Below are positions 37,941-49,156 of a stretch of DNA of 64,000 nucleotides, one piece after another. The translations under genes were made by a program, and so were the position numbers. The DNA is from Candidatus Mycobacterium wuenschmannii (GTDB taxonomy: Bacteria > Actinomycetota > Actinomycetes > Mycobacteriales > Mycobacteriaceae), in NCBI RefSeq assembly GCF_030252325.1, contig NZ_CP126981.1, positions 3,224,001 to 3,288,000 of the forward strand, written 5' to 3'. The notes beneath the pieces were generated by a model. That model worked only from the letters and a program-made list of their open reading frames with translations. It did no database searches and had not been told where the DNA came from. Numbering within the stretch: position 1 is the first letter of the stretch; every line of letters starts with the position of its first letter.

Positions 37941-39178
37941 CGCTGCTGCTCGCTGTCCTGTCGCTGGCTGCGGTGCTGGCGTTCGCGGTCGCCCGCCCGC
38001 GCGGGTGGCCGGAGGCGTTCGCGGCGGTGCCCGCCGTCGCATTGCTGATCGGTGTCGGCGCAATCTCGTTGCACGACGCTGCCGTTGAGGCCGAGCGACT
38101 GCTGCCGGTGACCCTGTTCCTGGGCGCCGTACTGGTGCTGGCCAAGATGTGCGACGACGAAGGCCTCTTCGAAGCGGCCGGCGCGGCGATGGCCCGCGGC
38201 CGCGTCGGTTCACGGCGGCTGCTCGGGCAGGTGTTCGCGGTAGCGGCGACCATCACCGCCGCGCTGAGCCTGGACGCGACGGTCGTCCTGCTCACCCCGG
38301 TGGTGTTGACGACGGTTCGCCGGTTGCGTGCGCCGGTGCGTCCGCACGCCTACGCGACGGCCCACCTCGCCAACGCCGCCTCCCTACTGCTGCCGGTGTC
38401 CAATCTGACCAACCTGCTGGCCTTCAACGCGTCGAACCTGACGTTCCTCAGATTCACCGCGATGATGACCCTGCCGTGGCTGGCCGCGGTCGGCACTGTT
38501 TACCTGGTGTTCCGGGTGTTCTTCCGCCGCGACCTCAGCGTGCCGCCCGAGCCTCTGGAGGACGAATCCGCGCCCCCGACACCGGTATTCGCGTTGGCCG
38601 TGGTGGGCCTGACGCTGGTCGGTTTCGTCGTCGCCGAGGCGCTGGGCGTGGCGCCCGCGTGGGCGGCGTTGGCCGGGTCTAGCGTAATGGTGGTACGCAG
38701 TCTGGCCCGCCGCCACACCACCGCGAGCGAAATCGTTCGGGCGGTCAACATTCCGTTTCTGGTGTTCGTGCTCGCCCTCGGCGTCGTCGTCCAGGCGGTC
38801 ATGCGCAACGGGGTGGCCGACCATATGGGCGCGCTGCTGCCCTCCGGGACCGGGCTGGCCGCCCTGCTCGGTTACGCCGCGCTGGCTGCCGTGCTCGCCA
38901 ACGTCGTCAACAATCTGCCCGCAACCCTGGTCTTGGTGCCGCTGGTGGCGGCCGCCGGCCCCGCGGCAGTGCTGGCCGTGTTGATCGGGGTGAACGTCGG
39001 CCCCAACCTGACGTACGTCGGGTCCTTGTCGAACCTGTTGTGGCGCAGCGTTTTACGGCGTTACGGTGTTTCGGCCGGCGTCGGCGAGTACACCCGGCTC
39101 GGGCTGTTCACCGTACCCGCGGCGGTGGTGACGTCGGTGCTGGCGTTGTGGGCGACGGCGCGGGTGATCGGAATCTAG
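37937..39178 (+). CDS. arsB2: ArsB/NhaD-type membrane transporter ArsB2
   Basis: A 413-residue, roughly 11-helix membrane protein of the ion-transporter superfamily (LFLGAVLVLAKMCDDEGLFEAAG; ALSLDATVVLLTPVVLTT; LLPVSNLTNLLAFNAS; LANVVNNLPATLVLVPL). The two re-entrant NLTN and NNLP motifs mark the transport core. It corresponds to Rv3578, annotated as an arsenic efflux pump by homology only; Na+ or anion transport is equally possible. It starts with TTG at 37937 (MTLLLAV), overlapping the MBL stop. The end overlaps the convergent SRPBCC gene by four bases. Confidence 0.87.
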   Translation: MTLLLAVLSLAAVLAFAVARPRGWPEAFAAVPAVALLIGVGAISLHDAAVEAERLLPVTLFLGAVLVLAKMCDDEGLFEAAGAAMARGRVGSRRLLGQVFAVAATITAALSLDATVVLLTPVVLTTVRRLRAPVRPHAYATAHLANAASLLLPVSNLTNLLAFNASNLTFLRFTAMMTLPWLAAVGTVYLVFRVFFRRDLSVPPEPLEDESAPPTPVFALAVVGLTLVGFVVAEALGVAPAWAALAGSSVMVVRSLARRHTTASEIVRAVNIPFLVFVLALGVVVQAVMRNGVADHMGALLPSGTGLAALLGYAALAAVLANVVNNLPATLVLVPLVAAAGPAAVLAVLIGVNVGPNLTYVGSLSNLLWRSVLRRYGVSAGVGEYTRLGLFTVPAAVVTSVLALWATARVIGI

Positions 39179-39648
39179 CGCGAGAAGGCCGGCCCCTGCG
39201 GTGCCAGCTGTAACCGAACGAGCTTGTGCCAGCGGCGTTGTCGATAGCGGTAGATGCCGACCGCCAGGGCGGCGACACCGGCCGTGAGCGGGCCCGCGTC
39301 GATGTCGACGGTGTCGGAGTAGCGGCAGACGTCGGGCCCGACCGACTCGACCCGCAGCGTGTGGTTCCATGCGCGCAGCACCCCGCCGTGCTCGTGTGTC
39401 CGAACCGTGTGGTCGGCGTCGTCGACGTCGACGACTTCGATGCTGTGCCGATAGGCGGGAATGAAGTGAAAAGCGAACAACCAGGCGGTGCCTCGATCGC
39501 CCACGCGAAACTGCTCGGATCGCCCGGCCAGCGCCGGGACACCGAACAGTCCCTTGCAGACATAGAGGAAGGTGACCGGCGACTGCATCGCCCGCCATAC
39601 CCGATCGGCGCTGGTGGGCAGGGTTGTCTGCAGATGAACGGTCCGCAT
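39175..39648 (-). CDS. SRPBCC-fold ligand-binding protein
   Basis: A 157-residue START/SRPBCC-like protein. MRTVHLQTTLPTSADRVWRAMQSPVTFLYVCKG is the usual beginning, followed by alternating strands (WLFAFHFIPAYRHSIEVVDVDD; AWNHTLRVESVGPDVCRYSDTVDID). The ATG at 39648 follows AGGAGG (39655-39660 on the plus strand, complemented). It is divergent from a TetR gene 77 bp away, which probably controls it. The ligand is unknown. Confidence 0.8.
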   Translation of the reverse strand: MRTVHLQTTLPTSADRVWRAMQSPVTFLYVCKGLFGVPALAGRSEQFRVGDRGTAWLFAFHFIPAYRHSIEVVDVDDADHTVRTHEHGGVLRAWNHTLRVESVGPDVCRYSDTVDIDAGPLTAGVAALAVGIYRYRQRRWHKLVRLQLAPQGPAFSR

Positions 39649-39725
39649 CTCAGACCTCCTCGAAGGTGTTAGTGTGCGCTCATTCTGCGGGCCGACGCAG
39701 GCATTGACTACTCGCATTTCGGGAG

Positions 39726-40364
39726 GTGGACGCCATCGCCCCGCCAGACCGGTTCAAGGCCCGCAAACAGCCCAAACAGGACCGTGCCACGCAGACCCGC
39801 AACCGGATATTGGACGCGGCTGCTCACGTTTTCGCCGAGTACGGCTATCGGGCCGGCACGACCAACCGCATCGCCGAAGGCGCCGAGGTGTCGATCGGCT
39901 CGCTGTACCAATACTTTCCGAACAAGGACGCAATCCTGCACGCCCTGATGGATGCGCACGTCGACGCTGGTGCCGACCTCCTCGGCAAACGGCTGGCGGA
40001 CGGCCTACCGGAACGACTCGACGACGCGCTGCGCGTCTTCGTGCGAGCCACGATCGACAATCACCGCGACAACCCGCGGTTGCACCGGGTGCTGTTCGAG
40101 GAGGCGCCGCGAGCACCGGCTTTCCTTGCGCGACTGCATGATTTGGAGAATGCGATGGTCGACGCGGCCACCGAGCTCCTGGACAGTCACCCCGAAGCGC
40201 GGGCGACGGGCCGGCTCAGCGCCCGGGTCGTGGTGGCAACCATCGAGTCGCTGGTGCATCGACTGATCACCGCTCCGGAACCCGTCGACGCGCGGCAGCT
40301 CGAAGACGAGCTCGTTTCCATGCTCACCGGATACGTTGGCCGACAAGCTACTTCGACGACGTAG
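39726..40364 (+). CDS. TetR-family regulator
   Basis: A 212-residue TetR regulator with HTH RILDAAAHVFAEYGYRAGTTNRIAEGAEVSIGSLYQYFPNKDAILHALM and a C-terminal TetR_C-like domain (NPRLHRVLFEEAPRAPAFLARLHDLE). It starts at GTG 39726, immediately after GGGAG. The unusual proximity of ribosome site and start leaves the start uncertain. It is divergent from the SRPBCC gene. Its end overlaps the convergent membrane-protein gene by 17 bp. Confidence 0.84.
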   Translation: MDAIAPPDRFKARKQPKQDRATQTRNRILDAAAHVFAEYGYRAGTTNRIAEGAEVSIGSLYQYFPNKDAILHALMDAHVDAGADLLGKRLADGLPERLDDALRVFVRATIDNHRDNPRLHRVLFEEAPRAPAFLARLHDLENAMVDAATELLDSHPEARATGRLSARVVVATIESLVHRLITAPEPVDARQLEDELVSMLTGYVGRQATSTT

Positions 40365-40818
40365 GCGCGACCGCCTCGGCCAGGACGTAGCCGATTGCGC
40401 CGGCGAGGGCCGCGAATTTGATCAGCGCCGCGCCGCGCGCGCGACGCGCATGAGTGTCGACCCGATCGCGGTTCAACACCCTGATCAGCGATACGCCTTC
40501 GACTGCGTCACCCGCGACCGCGATGGCCGCGGCCGAGGTCAGCGCCCGCGGATGCCCGCGCCGGCTTCGTGCGCGCTCGACCAGCAGCGCGGTCAGTACG
40601 CCGTACGTCGTCATGTAGCCGAAGTCCAACCATATCGACGCCCGGGCCGCCCGCTCGCCGTCGGGGCCCCACTGGGCCATGATCTGCTCGGCGCGAAAAC
40701 CGCTGCCGGCCAACTCGAATGCGATGATCCCCGGACCCCCGGTGGCCCGCATGCGGTTTTCCAGCGCGACCATCACCGCGGTGTAGCCGACGAAAGCACC
40801 GGTTGCCGCGCGGATCAT
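40348..40818 (-). CDS. Small membrane protein of unknown function
   Basis: A 156-residue protein with about three hydrophobic segments (near the N-terminus, around DFGYMTTYGVLTALLVE, and the C-terminal AALIKFAALAGAIGYVLAEAVA). The cytoplasmic loops are rich in Arg (RARSRRGHPR; RARGAALIKF). No family was recognised. It follows the rlmB-type gene by 6 bp on the same strand and may be co-transcribed with the cysS group. The start is the ATG at 40818; a GTG lies directly before it. Confidence 0.7.
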   Translation of the reverse strand: MIRAATGAFVGYTAVMVALENRMRATGGPGIIAFELAGSGFRAEQIMAQWGPDGERAARASIWLDFGYMTTYGVLTALLVERARSRRGHPRALTSAAAIAVAGDAVEGVSLIRVLNRDRVDTHARRARGAALIKFAALAGAIGYVLAEAVAPTSSK

Positions 40819-40824
40819 CACTCG

Positions 40825-41757
40825 TCATCTCCGGCGCTGGCGCGCGATCTCGGCAAGTACCACCCCCGCGGCGACCGAGGCATTCAGCGATTCGGTGGGG
40901 CCGGCCATCGGGATCGAGACCACGGCATCGCAGGCCTGCCGGACCAGGCGCGACAGGCCCTTGCCTTCGGATCCCACCACCACGCAGATCGGACCGTCGC
41001 CGTCCACGTCGTCGACGATCGTGTCACCTTCGGCGTCGAGCCCGACCAGCTGCAACCCCTTGCCGGCCCAATCCTTCAGTGTGCGATTGAGATTGGTGGC
41101 GCGGGCGACGGGTATCCGCGCCGCGGCGCCGGCGCTGGTTCGCCAGGCGACCGCGGTCACCGAAGCGGACCGACGCTCGGGGATCAGCACTCCGTGCCCG
41201 CCGAAGGCCGCCACCGACCGCACTATCGCGCCGAGATTTCGCGGATCGGAGATGTTGTCCAGCGCGACCAGCAGCGCGGGCGGATTGTTCCGAGCCTTAT
41301 CGAGTAGCTCGTCGGGGTGCAGGTAGGCGTACGGCGGCACCTGCAGCGCGATGCCCTGGTGCAGCCCATTGGTGGTCATCCGGTCCAGGTCGGTGCGCGG
41401 CACCTCCAGAATTGCGATACCGGAATCGGCTGCGAGCGTGACGGATTCGCTGAGGCGCTCGTCAGCCTGTGCCCCGAGTGCGACGTACAGCGCCGTGGCG
41501 GGCACCCCGGCGCGCAGGCATTCCAACACCGGGTTGCGCCCCAGTACGTTTTCGAAGCCGTCGTCCTTGCGCTTGGGGGCGGCCCGGCGTGCTGCCGCCT
41601 TGGCCCGCTTCGCGGCCGGATGGTACGGGCGTGCCTCCGCCGGTGGGGTCGCACCGCGACCCTCGAGACCCCGGCGCCGTTGGCCGCCGGAACCGACCGT
41701 AGGTCCCTTCTTGGACGACTTGCGGATGGCGCCCTTGCGCTGCGAGTTACCGGCCAT
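40825..41757 (-). CDS. rlmB: SPOUT 23S rRNA 2'-O-methyltransferase, RlmB/TrmH type
   Basis: A 310-residue SPOUT methyltransferase. A Lys/Arg-rich N-terminal tail (about 1-68) precedes a substrate-binding domain ([21 protein letters not shown]) and the knotted catalytic domain with [36 protein letters not shown] and [24 protein letters not shown]. It methylates a ribose in 23S rRNA (G2251 in E. coli RlmB). It corresponds to Rv3579c. It overlaps cysS by 11 bp, a conserved cysS-rlmB pairing. Confidence 0.9.
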   Translation of the reverse strand: MAGNSQRKGAIRKSSKKGPTVGSGGQRRRGLEGRGATPPAEARPYHPAAKRAKAAARRAAPKRKDDGFENVLGRNPVLECLRAGVPATALYVALGAQADERLSESVTLAADSGIAILEVPRTDLDRMTTNGLHQGIALQVPPYAYLHPDELLDKARNNPPALLVALDNISDPRNLGAIVRSVAAFGGHGVLIPERRSASVTAVAWRTSAGAAARIPVARATNLNRTLKDWAGKGLQLVGLDAEGDTIVDDVDGDGPICVVVGSEGKGLSRLVRQACDAVVSIPMAGPTESLNASVAAGVVLAEIARQRRR

Positions 41758-43153
41758 CGGATTCCAACGACCACTGCGGGCCGTCGCCCGTGTCGGTCAC
41801 CTCGATGCCGGCATCCTTCAGCCGGTCCCGTATTTCGTCGGCGAGCTTCCAATCCCGTTGTGCACGAGCCTGTTGGCGGCGCTCCAACTCGGCGCGCACC
41901 AGGACGTCAACGGCACCGAGCGCCGCAGAGGTCTCGTCACGCGACTCCCAGCGCTCGTCGAGCGGGTCGCAGCCGAGGATGCCCATCATCGCCCGGATGA
42001 CGCCGGCGGCGGCCAGCGCCGCGTCGTGATCGCCCGCGTCGAGCGCGCGATTGCCCTCCGCGCGGGTGCGGTGCACCTCGGCCAGCGCGGTCGGCACCGC
42101 GAGGTCGTCGTTGAGGGCTTCCGCGAACTTCGGCGTCCACTGCGTCGGCTCGACGGCGCCGACCCGGGTCCGCACCCGGTGCAGGAACTCTTCGATGCCC
42201 ACGTAGGCGTTGACCGCGTCTTTCAGTGCGGTCTCGGAGAATTCGAGCATTGACCGGTAGTGCGCGCTGCCGAGGTAGTAACGCAACTCGGCGGCGCGGA
42301 CCCGCTGCAGCATGGCCGGGATGGCGAGCACGTTGCCAAGCGACTTGCTCATCTTCTCGCCGCCGAGCGTGACCCAGCCGTTGTGCAGCCAGTACCGGGC
42401 GAACTTGTCGCCCGCGGCGCAGCTCTGCGCGATCTCGTTCTCGTGGTGCGGGAATACCAGATCCATTCCACCGCAATGGATGTCGAATTCAGGGCCAAGG
42501 TAGGTCCGGGCCATCGCCGAGCACTCCAGGTGCCAGCCGGGTCGGCCGCGTCCCCAGGGCGTCGGCCACGACGGCTCGCCCGGTTTGGCGGCCTTCCACA
42601 GGGTGAAGTCGCGTTGGTCGCGCTTGCCGGTCGCCACCCCTTCGCCCTGGTGCACATCGTCGATCCGGTGCCCGGACAGCCGGCCGTAATCGGGGTAGCT
42701 CAGCACGTTGAAGTAGACGTCGCCGCCGCCCTCATACGCGTTGCCGGACTCGATCAGTCGCTCGATCAGCTCGACCATCTGCGTGATGTGTCCGGTGGCG
42801 CGCGGTTCGACGGACGGCGGCAGCACGCCGAGTGCGTCGTAGGCGGCCGAGAACGCCCGCTCGTAGGTTGCCGCCCACTCCCACCAGGGCCGTTCGGCCG
42901 CGGCGGCCTTATTCAGGATCTTGTCGTCGATGTCGGTGACATTGCGGACAAACGCGACGTCGCAGCCGCGCGCCGCCAGCCAGCGCCGCAGGATGTCGAA
43001 TGCCACACCACTGCGGACATGGCCGATGTGCGGCAGGCCCTGAACGGTGGCGCCACACAGGTAAATGGAGACGTGCCCGGGCCGCAGTGGGACGAAATCA
43101 CGAACGGCGCCGGTCGCCGTGTCGTGTAGCCGCAGGTCGGCGCTATCGGTCAC
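41747..43153 (-). CDS. cysS: Cysteinyl-tRNA synthetase
   Basis: A 468-residue class I synthetase. The HIGH-type motif is [11 protein letters not shown], the KMSKS loop is [11 protein letters not shown], and the zinc site includes Cys28 (YLCGATVQG), CSAM, and [15 protein letters not shown]. It charges tRNA-Cys. The GTG at 43153 ([15 protein letters not shown]) aligns with the M. tuberculosis protein; 14 further upstream residues are unlikely. Followed by rlmB with an 11-bp overlap. Confidence 0.94.
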   Translation of the reverse strand: MTDSADLRLHDTATGAVRDFVPLRPGHVSIYLCGATVQGLPHIGHVRSGVAFDILRRWLAARGCDVAFVRNVTDIDDKILNKAAAAERPWWEWAATYERAFSAAYDALGVLPPSVEPRATGHITQMVELIERLIESGNAYEGGGDVYFNVLSYPDYGRLSGHRIDDVHQGEGVATGKRDQRDFTLWKAAKPGEPSWPTPWGRGRPGWHLECSAMARTYLGPEFDIHCGGMDLVFPHHENEIAQSCAAGDKFARYWLHNGWVTLGGEKMSKSLGNVLAIPAMLQRVRAAELRYYLGSAHYRSMLEFSETALKDAVNAYVGIEEFLHRVRTRVGAVEPTQWTPKFAEALNDDLAVPTALAEVHRTRAEGNRALDAGDHDAALAAAGVIRAMMGILGCDPLDERWESRDETSAALGAVDVLVRAELERRQQARAQRDWKLADEIRDRLKDAGIEVTDTGDGPQWSLESDGR

Positions 43154-43229
43154 GACGTGCCAGCTTACCGGGCCGGATTGGGCATCGATGACCAAGGGAA
43201 ACGATCAGCACGAGGCGAAAGGACTGCAG

Positions 43230-43703
43230 CTAGTCGGCGGCGAGCAACAAAGCCGTTGCGATGGCGGCGCGGCCCTCGCCGCGCCCGGTCAGACCCAGTC
43301 CGTCGGTGGTGGTCGCCGACACCGAAACCGGGGCGCCCAGCACCGCCGAGAGCGCCGTCTGAGCCTCGGCGCGGCGGGGGCCCACCCGGGGCCGGTTGCC
43401 GATGACCTGCACGGCCGCGTTGGCCACTCGAAAGCGATGCGCGGTGAGCAGCTCGGCGACGTGGCGCAGCATGGTCATTCCACTGGCCCCGGCCCAGCGG
43501 GGGTCGTCGACGCCGAAAACCTCGCCGATGTCGCCCAGGCCCGCCGCGGAGAGCAGCGCGTCACACAGCGCATGCACGGCCACGTCGCCGTCGGAGTGCC
43601 CGGCGCAGCCGTCGACGTCCGGAAACAGCAGACCCAGCAGCCAGCACGGCCGGCCGGCCTCGATGACGTGGACGTCGGTGCCCAGCCCGACCCGGCCGGT
43701 CAC
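43230..43703 (-). CDS. ispF: 2-C-methyl-D-erythritol 2,4-cyclodiphosphate synthase
   Basis: A 157-residue trimeric MEP-pathway enzyme. The metal ligands are in [10 protein letters not shown] (Asp10, His12) and [18 protein letters not shown]; the conserved [13 protein letters not shown] and [18 protein letters not shown] are present. It cyclises CDP-ME2P to MEcPP in isoprenoid synthesis. It starts with GTG at 43703, overlapping the ispD stop by four bases. Corresponds to Rv3581c. Confidence 0.94.
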   Translation of the reverse strand: MTGRVGLGTDVHVIEAGRPCWLLGLLFPDVDGCAGHSDGDVAVHALCDALLSAAGLGDIGEVFGVDDPRWAGASGMTMLRHVAELLTAHRFRVANAAVQVIGNRPRVGPRRAEAQTALSAVLGAPVSVSATTTDGLGLTGRGEGRAAIATALLLAAD

Positions 43704-44371
43704 CGGCTCACGATCGCTTGCGCCAGCAGTAGATCCAGCTTGGTCGTGATCTTGAAGGCCAGCGGATCGCCGTCGACCACCTGAACCTGACCGCCGATGT
43801 GCTCGACGAGGGAGGCGTCGTCGGTGAACTCCGTCGTACCGGCCTGCTGATAGGCCCGCAGCAACAGCTCCGTCGAAAAACCCTGCGGGGTCTGCACGGC
43901 ACGCAACCCGGCCCGCTCCGGGGTACCGAGCACGGCACCGTTGGCGTCGATGGCCTTGATGGTGTCGGCGACGGGCAGCGCGGGCACCACCGCCGGATGC
44001 CCCGCCCGCAGCGCTTCGACGACGCGGACCACCAGGTCGGGCGGCGTCAGCGCCCGGGCGGCGTCGTGCACCAGTACATAATCGGGTGCTTTCGAGTCGG
44101 CGACGGCCGCCAGCGCGCGGCTGACGGACTCGCCGCGGTTGGCGCCGCCCGCGACCACCGTCGCGTCGCTGCCGAGGATCAACTTGGCGCGATCGGTGCG
44201 GTCCGCCGGAACCGCCACCACGACGCGGTCGACCACACCGGATTCCAGCAGGCCGTCGATGGCGCGTTCGACCAGCGTTCGGCCGTCGAGCTGAAAAAAG
44301 GCCTTCGGAACGCCGGCGGCGAGCCGTTCGCCCGAGCCGGCGGCCGGGACTACCGCGACCGTGCCGGCCAA
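43700..44371 (-). CDS. ispD: 2-C-methyl-D-erythritol 4-phosphate cytidylyltransferase
   Basis: A 223-residue nucleotidyltransferase. The CTP-binding motif is [18 protein letters not shown], followed by [11 protein letters not shown] and [14 protein letters not shown]. It makes CDP-ME from MEP and CTP. The likely start is TTG at 44371, preceded by AAGGA; no ATG or GTG lies close to the catalytic motif, and the longer frame runs into carD. It is coupled to ispF downstream and lies 25 bp after carD. Corresponds to Rv3582c. Confidence 0.92.
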   Translation of the reverse strand: MAGTVAVVPAAGSGERLAAGVPKAFFQLDGRTLVERAIDGLLESGVVDRVVVAVPADRTDRAKLILGSDATVVAGGANRGESVSRALAAVADSKAPDYVLVHDAARALTPPDLVVRVVEALRAGHPAVVPALPVADTIKAIDANGAVLGTPERAGLRAVQTPQGFSTELLLRAYQQAGTTEFTDDASLVEHIGGQVQVVDGDPLAFKITTKLDLLLAQAIVSR

Positions 44372-44396
44372 TGCGGATCCTTGCGCGTCGGGAGGA

Positions 44397-45207
<811 letters not shown>

Positions 45208-45771
45208 GTGAACCGCTTCGACAACCGCGTCTCGAGATCTCGTCGCTCGGCAAAGCTTGCCGTGCTGGCGTCCGGAGCCGTGATCGGCGCCGTCGCGATC
45301 TCCGGATGCGGCGCCGGCCAGCTCTCGCAGACCGCGATGCAGCAATCTGCCGTCGACGGCAATCAGGCGACGGTCAAGAACGTCGCACTGCGCAACGTGC
45401 ACATCCAGGCGCTGCAGACCGGTGACTACCTCCGCCCGGGCGCGACGGTCGATCTGGTCCTGGTCGCCGTCAACCAGTCGCCTGACATCACCGACAAGCT
45501 GGTCGGCGTCACCACCGACATCGGCAAGGTGACCGTCACCGGCGACCCGACGCTGCACCCGAGCGGGGTGCTGTTCTTCGGCGGCCAGAACGGCGAGACC
45601 AAGCGGTCGGACCGCGCGGTCGAGAACGGGGAGACGGTCAAGGCCACCATCGCGCTGAGCAAGCCGATCACCAATGGCCCGAACTACGACTTCACCTTCA
45701 ACTTCGAAAAGGCCGGCACCGTGAGCGTGGCCGTGCCGATCTCGGCGCCGGAAGAAGGCTCACACCGCTAA
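45208..45771 (+). CDS. lpqE: Lipoprotein LpqE
   Basis: A 187-residue lipoprotein. A basic N-region and hydrophobic stretch ([14 protein letters not shown]) lead to the lipobox ISGC with Cys34 as lipidation site. The mature domain is beta-rich ([50 protein letters not shown]), resembling the copper-chaperone PCuA-like fold but without an obvious Met/His copper motif. It corresponds to Rv3584. It starts with GTG at 45208 after GCAGGAGG, and radA follows 40 bp later. Confidence 0.88.
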   Translation: MNRFDNRVSRSRRSAKLAVLASGAVIGAVAISGCGAGQLSQTAMQQSAVDGNQATVKNVALRNVHIQALQTGDYLRPGATVDLVLVAVNQSPDITDKLVGVTTDIGKVTVTGDPTLHPSGVLFFGGQNGETKRSDRAVENGETVKATIALSKPITNGPNYDFTFNFEKAGTVSVAVPISAPEEGSHR

Positions 45772-45811
45772 CCTCCGCGGTTCTGTCACACCTGACCGAT
45801 ACCGTCAGCGG

Positions 45812-47242
45812 GTGGCCAAGGCACGTTCGCAATACCGGTGCTCGGAATGCCGTCATGTCACCGCAAAGTGGGTCGGCCGCTGCCTGGAGTGCGGAACCTG
45901 GGGCTCCGTCGACGAGGTCACCGTGCTCAGCGCTGTCCGTGGCGGCACCCGCCCGGCGATGAGTCCCGCGTCGGCCGCGATTCCGATCAGTTCGGTCGAG
46001 TCGGACGGAACCCGCCACTGCCCCACCGGAATTGACGAGCTCGACCGCGTCCTGGGTGGCGGGGTGGTGCCGGGCTCGGTCACCCTGCTCGCCGGTGATC
46101 CTGGGGTCGGCAAGTCGACGCTGCTACTCAAGGTCGCCCATCAGTGGGCCGCGGCCGGGCGGCGCGCGCTCTACATCTCCGGCGAGGAGTCGCGAGGGCA
46201 GATCCGGATGCGGGCGGACCGGACCGGCTGCAGCCACGACGAGCTGTATCTGGCCGCGGACTCGGATCTGCATGCGGTGCTCGGGCATATCGACGCGGTC
46301 CAGCCCTCGCTGGTGGTCGTCGACTCGGTGCAGACGATGGCCAGCCCCGATTCCGACGGTGTCGCCGGCGGGGTGACGCAGGTGCGCGCGGTGACCACGG
46401 CGCTGACCGCGGCGGCGAAAACCACTGGGGTGCCGTTGATTCTGATCGGCCACGTCACCAAGGACGGCGCCATCGCGGGTCCACGCTCGCTCGAGCACCT
46501 GGTCGACGTGGTGCTGCACTTCGAGGGCGACCGCAACTCGCTGCTGCGCATGGTCCGCGGCGTGAAGAACCGCTTCGGCGCGGCAGAAGAGGTCGGCTGT
46601 TTCCTGTTGCAGGACAGCGGGATCGAAGGGGTCACGGATCCGTCGGGGCTCTTCCTGGATCAGCGGCCGCAGCCGGTTCCGGGAACGGCGATCACCGTGA
46701 CGTTGGACGGCAAGCGGCCACTGGTCGGCGAGATCCAGGCGCTGCTGGCCACCCCGTCGGGCGGCTCGCCGCGTCGCGCGGTCAGCGGCATCGACCACGC
46801 CCGGGCCGCGATGATCGCCGCCGTGCTGGAGAAGCATGCCCGGCTCCGGATCGCCGTCAACGACGTGTACCTGTCCACGGTGGGCGGCATGCGGCTGACC
46901 GACCCGTCCTCGGACCTCGCGGTCGCGGTGGCACTGGCTTCGGCATACGCGAACCTGCCGATGCCGGCGACCGCGGTGATGATCGGCGAGGTCGGGCTGG
47001 CCGGCGACCTGCGGCGGGTCAGCGGCATGGAACGCCGCCTGGCCGAAGCCGCCCGGCAGGGCTTCACGACCGCGCTGATCCCGTCGGGCAGCGTCTCCGT
47101 TCCGCCGGGCATCACGGTGCTGCAGGCCCCCCACATCGGCGAGGCGCTGCAGCACGTTCTCGACATCGCGGAGCGTCCCGAGAGGCCTCCCGCGGCCCCT
47201 TATCCCTTGGACGCGACACGGACAGCGCACAATGAGGGGTGA
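45812..47242 (+). CDS. radA: DNA repair protein RadA (Sms)
   Basis: A 476-residue RecA-like branch-migration ATPase. The N-terminal zinc finger is CSEC...CLECGTWG, Walker [11 protein letters not shown], the RadA signature [12 protein letters not shown], and a C-terminal Lon-protease-like domain ([13 protein letters not shown]...; [20 protein letters not shown]). RadA helps process recombination intermediates. It starts with GTG at 45812. The stop overlaps the disA start, and radA-disA pairing is widely conserved. Corresponds to Rv3585. Confidence 0.95.
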   Translation: MAKARSQYRCSECRHVTAKWVGRCLECGTWGSVDEVTVLSAVRGGTRPAMSPASAAIPISSVESDGTRHCPTGIDELDRVLGGGVVPGSVTLLAGDPGVGKSTLLLKVAHQWAAAGRRALYISGEESRGQIRMRADRTGCSHDELYLAADSDLHAVLGHIDAVQPSLVVVDSVQTMASPDSDGVAGGVTQVRAVTTALTAAAKTTGVPLILIGHVTKDGAIAGPRSLEHLVDVVLHFEGDRNSLLRMVRGVKNRFGAAEEVGCFLLQDSGIEGVTDPSGLFLDQRPQPVPGTAITVTLDGKRPLVGEIQALLATPSGGSPRRAVSGIDHARAAMIAAVLEKHARLRIAVNDVYLSTVGGMRLTDPSSDLAVAVALASAYANLPMPATAVMIGEVGLAGDLRRVSGMERRLAEAARQGFTTALIPSGSVSVPPGITVLQAPHIGEALQHVLDIAERPERPPAAPYPLDATRTAHNEG

Positions 47243-48354
47243 TGACTGTCGGCAAATCCTCCTCGAACGGCTCGGCGCCACAGCACCGCCCCACCCTGCG
47301 TGAGGCGGTCGCACGGCTTGCGCCGGGTACCGCGCTGCGCGATGGCCTGGAACGCATCCTGCGCGGTCGCACCGGTGCGCTGATAGTCCTCGGCTACGAC
47401 GACAGCGTCGAGGCGATCTGCGACGGCGGTTTCTCGCTGGATGTTCGCTACGCCCCGACCCGGCTGCGCGAGCTGTGCAAGATGGACGGCGCGGTGGTGT
47501 TGTCCACCGACGGCAGCAAGATCCTGCGGGCCAACGTGCAGCTGGTGCCCGACCCGTCGATCCCCACCGACGAGTCCGGCACCCGGCACCGCTCGGCGGA
47601 ACGGGCGGCGAGCCAGACCGGCTACCCGGTGATCTCGGTGAGCCACTCGATGAGCATCGTGACCGTCTACCTCAGCGGCGAACGCCACGTGCTGGCCGAC
47701 TCGTCGACAATCCTGTCGCGCGCCAACCAGGCCATCGCCACGCTGGAGCGCTATAAGGCGCGGCTCGACGAGGTCAGCCGGCAGCTGTCCCGCGCGGAGA
47801 TCGAGGATTTCGTCACGCTGCGCGACGTGATGACGGTGGTGCAGCGGCTCGAACTGGTCCGCCGAATCGGTGTCGAACTCGACAACGAGGTCGTGGAGCT
47901 GGGTACCGACGGCCGTCAACTACGGCTGCAGCTCGAGGAGTTGCTGGGCGGCAACGATGCGTCGCGCGAGCTGATCGTCCGCGATTACCACGCCAACCCC
48001 GAGCCGCTGTCCAAGGCCGAGGTCGCCACCACGCTCGACGAGCTGGACGGTATGTCGGACGCTGAACTGCTCGACTTCACAACGATGGCAAGGGTTTTCG
48101 GCTACCCGTCGACGGCCGAGGCGCAGGACTCGGCGGTCAGCTCACGTGGCTATCGGGCGATGTCGGAGATCCCGCGACTGCAGTTCGCCCACGCCGATCG
48201 ACTGGTCCGCGAGTTCGGCTCGCTGCAGGGCCTGCTGGCCGCCAGCGCCGGCGATCTCGAGGCGGTCGAGGGTATCGGCGAGATCTGGGCACGCCATGTG
48301 CGAGAAGGCTTGTCGCAGTTGGCCGAATCGACGATCGGCGATCCAGCGCTCTGA
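47242..48354 (+). CDS. disA: Diadenylate cyclase / DNA integrity scanning protein DisA
   Basis: A 370-residue DisA. The N-terminal DAC domain carries [12 protein letters not shown] and [12 protein letters not shown], the DGA and RHR motifs required for c-di-AMP synthesis. A helical spine follows, and a C-terminal HhH DNA-binding domain ([30 protein letters not shown]) recognises branched DNA. It makes c-di-AMP from two ATP and is inhibited on recombination intermediates. The ATG at 47242 overlaps the radA stop by one base; a GTG directly upstream is an alternative. Corresponds to Rv3586. Confidence 0.95.
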   Translation: MTVGKSSSNGSAPQHRPTLREAVARLAPGTALRDGLERILRGRTGALIVLGYDDSVEAICDGGFSLDVRYAPTRLRELCKMDGAVVLSTDGSKILRANVQLVPDPSIPTDESGTRHRSAERAASQTGYPVISVSHSMSIVTVYLSGERHVLADSSTILSRANQAIATLERYKARLDEVSRQLSRAEIEDFVTLRDVMTVVQRLELVRRIGVELDNEVVELGTDGRQLRLQLEELLGGNDASRELIVRDYHANPEPLSKAEVATTLDELDGMSDAELLDFTTMARVFGYPSTAEAQDSAVSSRGYRAMSEIPRLQFAHADRLVREFGSLQGLLAASAGDLEAVEGIGEIWARHVREGLSQLAESTIGDPAL

Positions 48355-48358
48355 GTTG

Positions 48359-49156
48359 TCAGCCCCCGGGTGCGGGCGGCGGGCCGGGCAGCGGGCCCTG
48401 TGCGGGCGGTCCGGGCGCCGGAGGCGGCGCGGCACCTGGAGGCGGCGCCGGAGCCATGATGAACGGAACAGCAAGGGAGCGAAGGTTTCCCAGCTGCACG
48501 ACAAGGTTGTAGGTGCCTGGTCCGATCGCCGGCCGCGGCAACGGGCAGTGCGGCGCCGACCCCATCCCGGTCCATGTGACGGCGGTGGTGACCTGCTCGC
48601 CGGGCGCGAATGTCTTGACCAGAGTCTCGTTGGACGGCGCGCAGTCCAGGTTGGACCAGAGCCGCTTGTTGTCCAGCGAGTAGACGTAGGCGGCGAGCAC
48701 CGCGGCCCCGACGTCACGCTTGCAGGCCACCAGCCCGATGTTGGTGACGACCATGACGAATTTCGGCTGGTCACCGAGCGCGTACTGCGGCTGGTTGGTG
48801 AGGCCCTTGACGGCCAGCGTGGAGTCCGGGCAGTCGTCACCGGCGTTCAGCACCGGCGGCGGCTGCACAGCGGCAGTCGGCGTCTCCGGTGGCTGACCGG
48901 CGTCTTCACCGGCGGGGGCCTCGATCTGCGTCTTGACTTCGGGGCTCGCGCCCTGCGCGTTCTGCGTCGGCTTCTTGGCGGGGGCGGTGTTACCGCTCGA
49001 GCCGCCGCTCAGGACGGCGACGATGATCGCGACCACGATGGCAACCACGACGACGGCGATCCCGATCGCCAGCCCCCGGCGTCGCCAGTAGATCTCCGGC
49101 GGTAGCGGGCCCCGCGGTTCCAGATCCAGCACGTTTCCACGGTAAGGCCAGGTCAC
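48359..49156 (-). CDS. Proline-rich single-pass membrane protein, Rv3587c-like
   Basis: A 265-residue protein. A short cytoplasmic N-terminus (to about residue 27) is followed by one very hydrophobic helix (GLAIGIAVVVVAIVVAIIVAVL), a Pro/Ala-rich linker and an extracytoplasmic beta-domain with four cysteines (DDCPDSTLAVKGL; NIGLVACKRDVG; LDCAPSNE; PHCPLPRPAIG). The tail is a long PAPPPGAAPPPAPGPP run that may span the cell wall. It corresponds in position to Rv3587c. It overlaps the MmpL gene by four bases (GTGA) and may therefore be a transporter accessory protein here. Confidence 0.82.
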   Translation of the reverse strand: MTWPYRGNVLDLEPRGPLPPEIYWRRRGLAIGIAVVVVAIVVAIIVAVLSGGSSGNTAPAKKPTQNAQGASPEVKTQIEAPAGEDAGQPPETPTAAVQPPPVLNAGDDCPDSTLAVKGLTNQPQYALGDQPKFVMVVTNIGLVACKRDVGAAVLAAYVYSLDNKRLWSNLDCAPSNETLVKTFAPGEQVTTAVTWTGMGSAPHCPLPRPAIGPGTYNLVVQLGNLRSLAVPFIMAPAPPPGAAPPPAPGPPAQGPLPGPPPAPGG

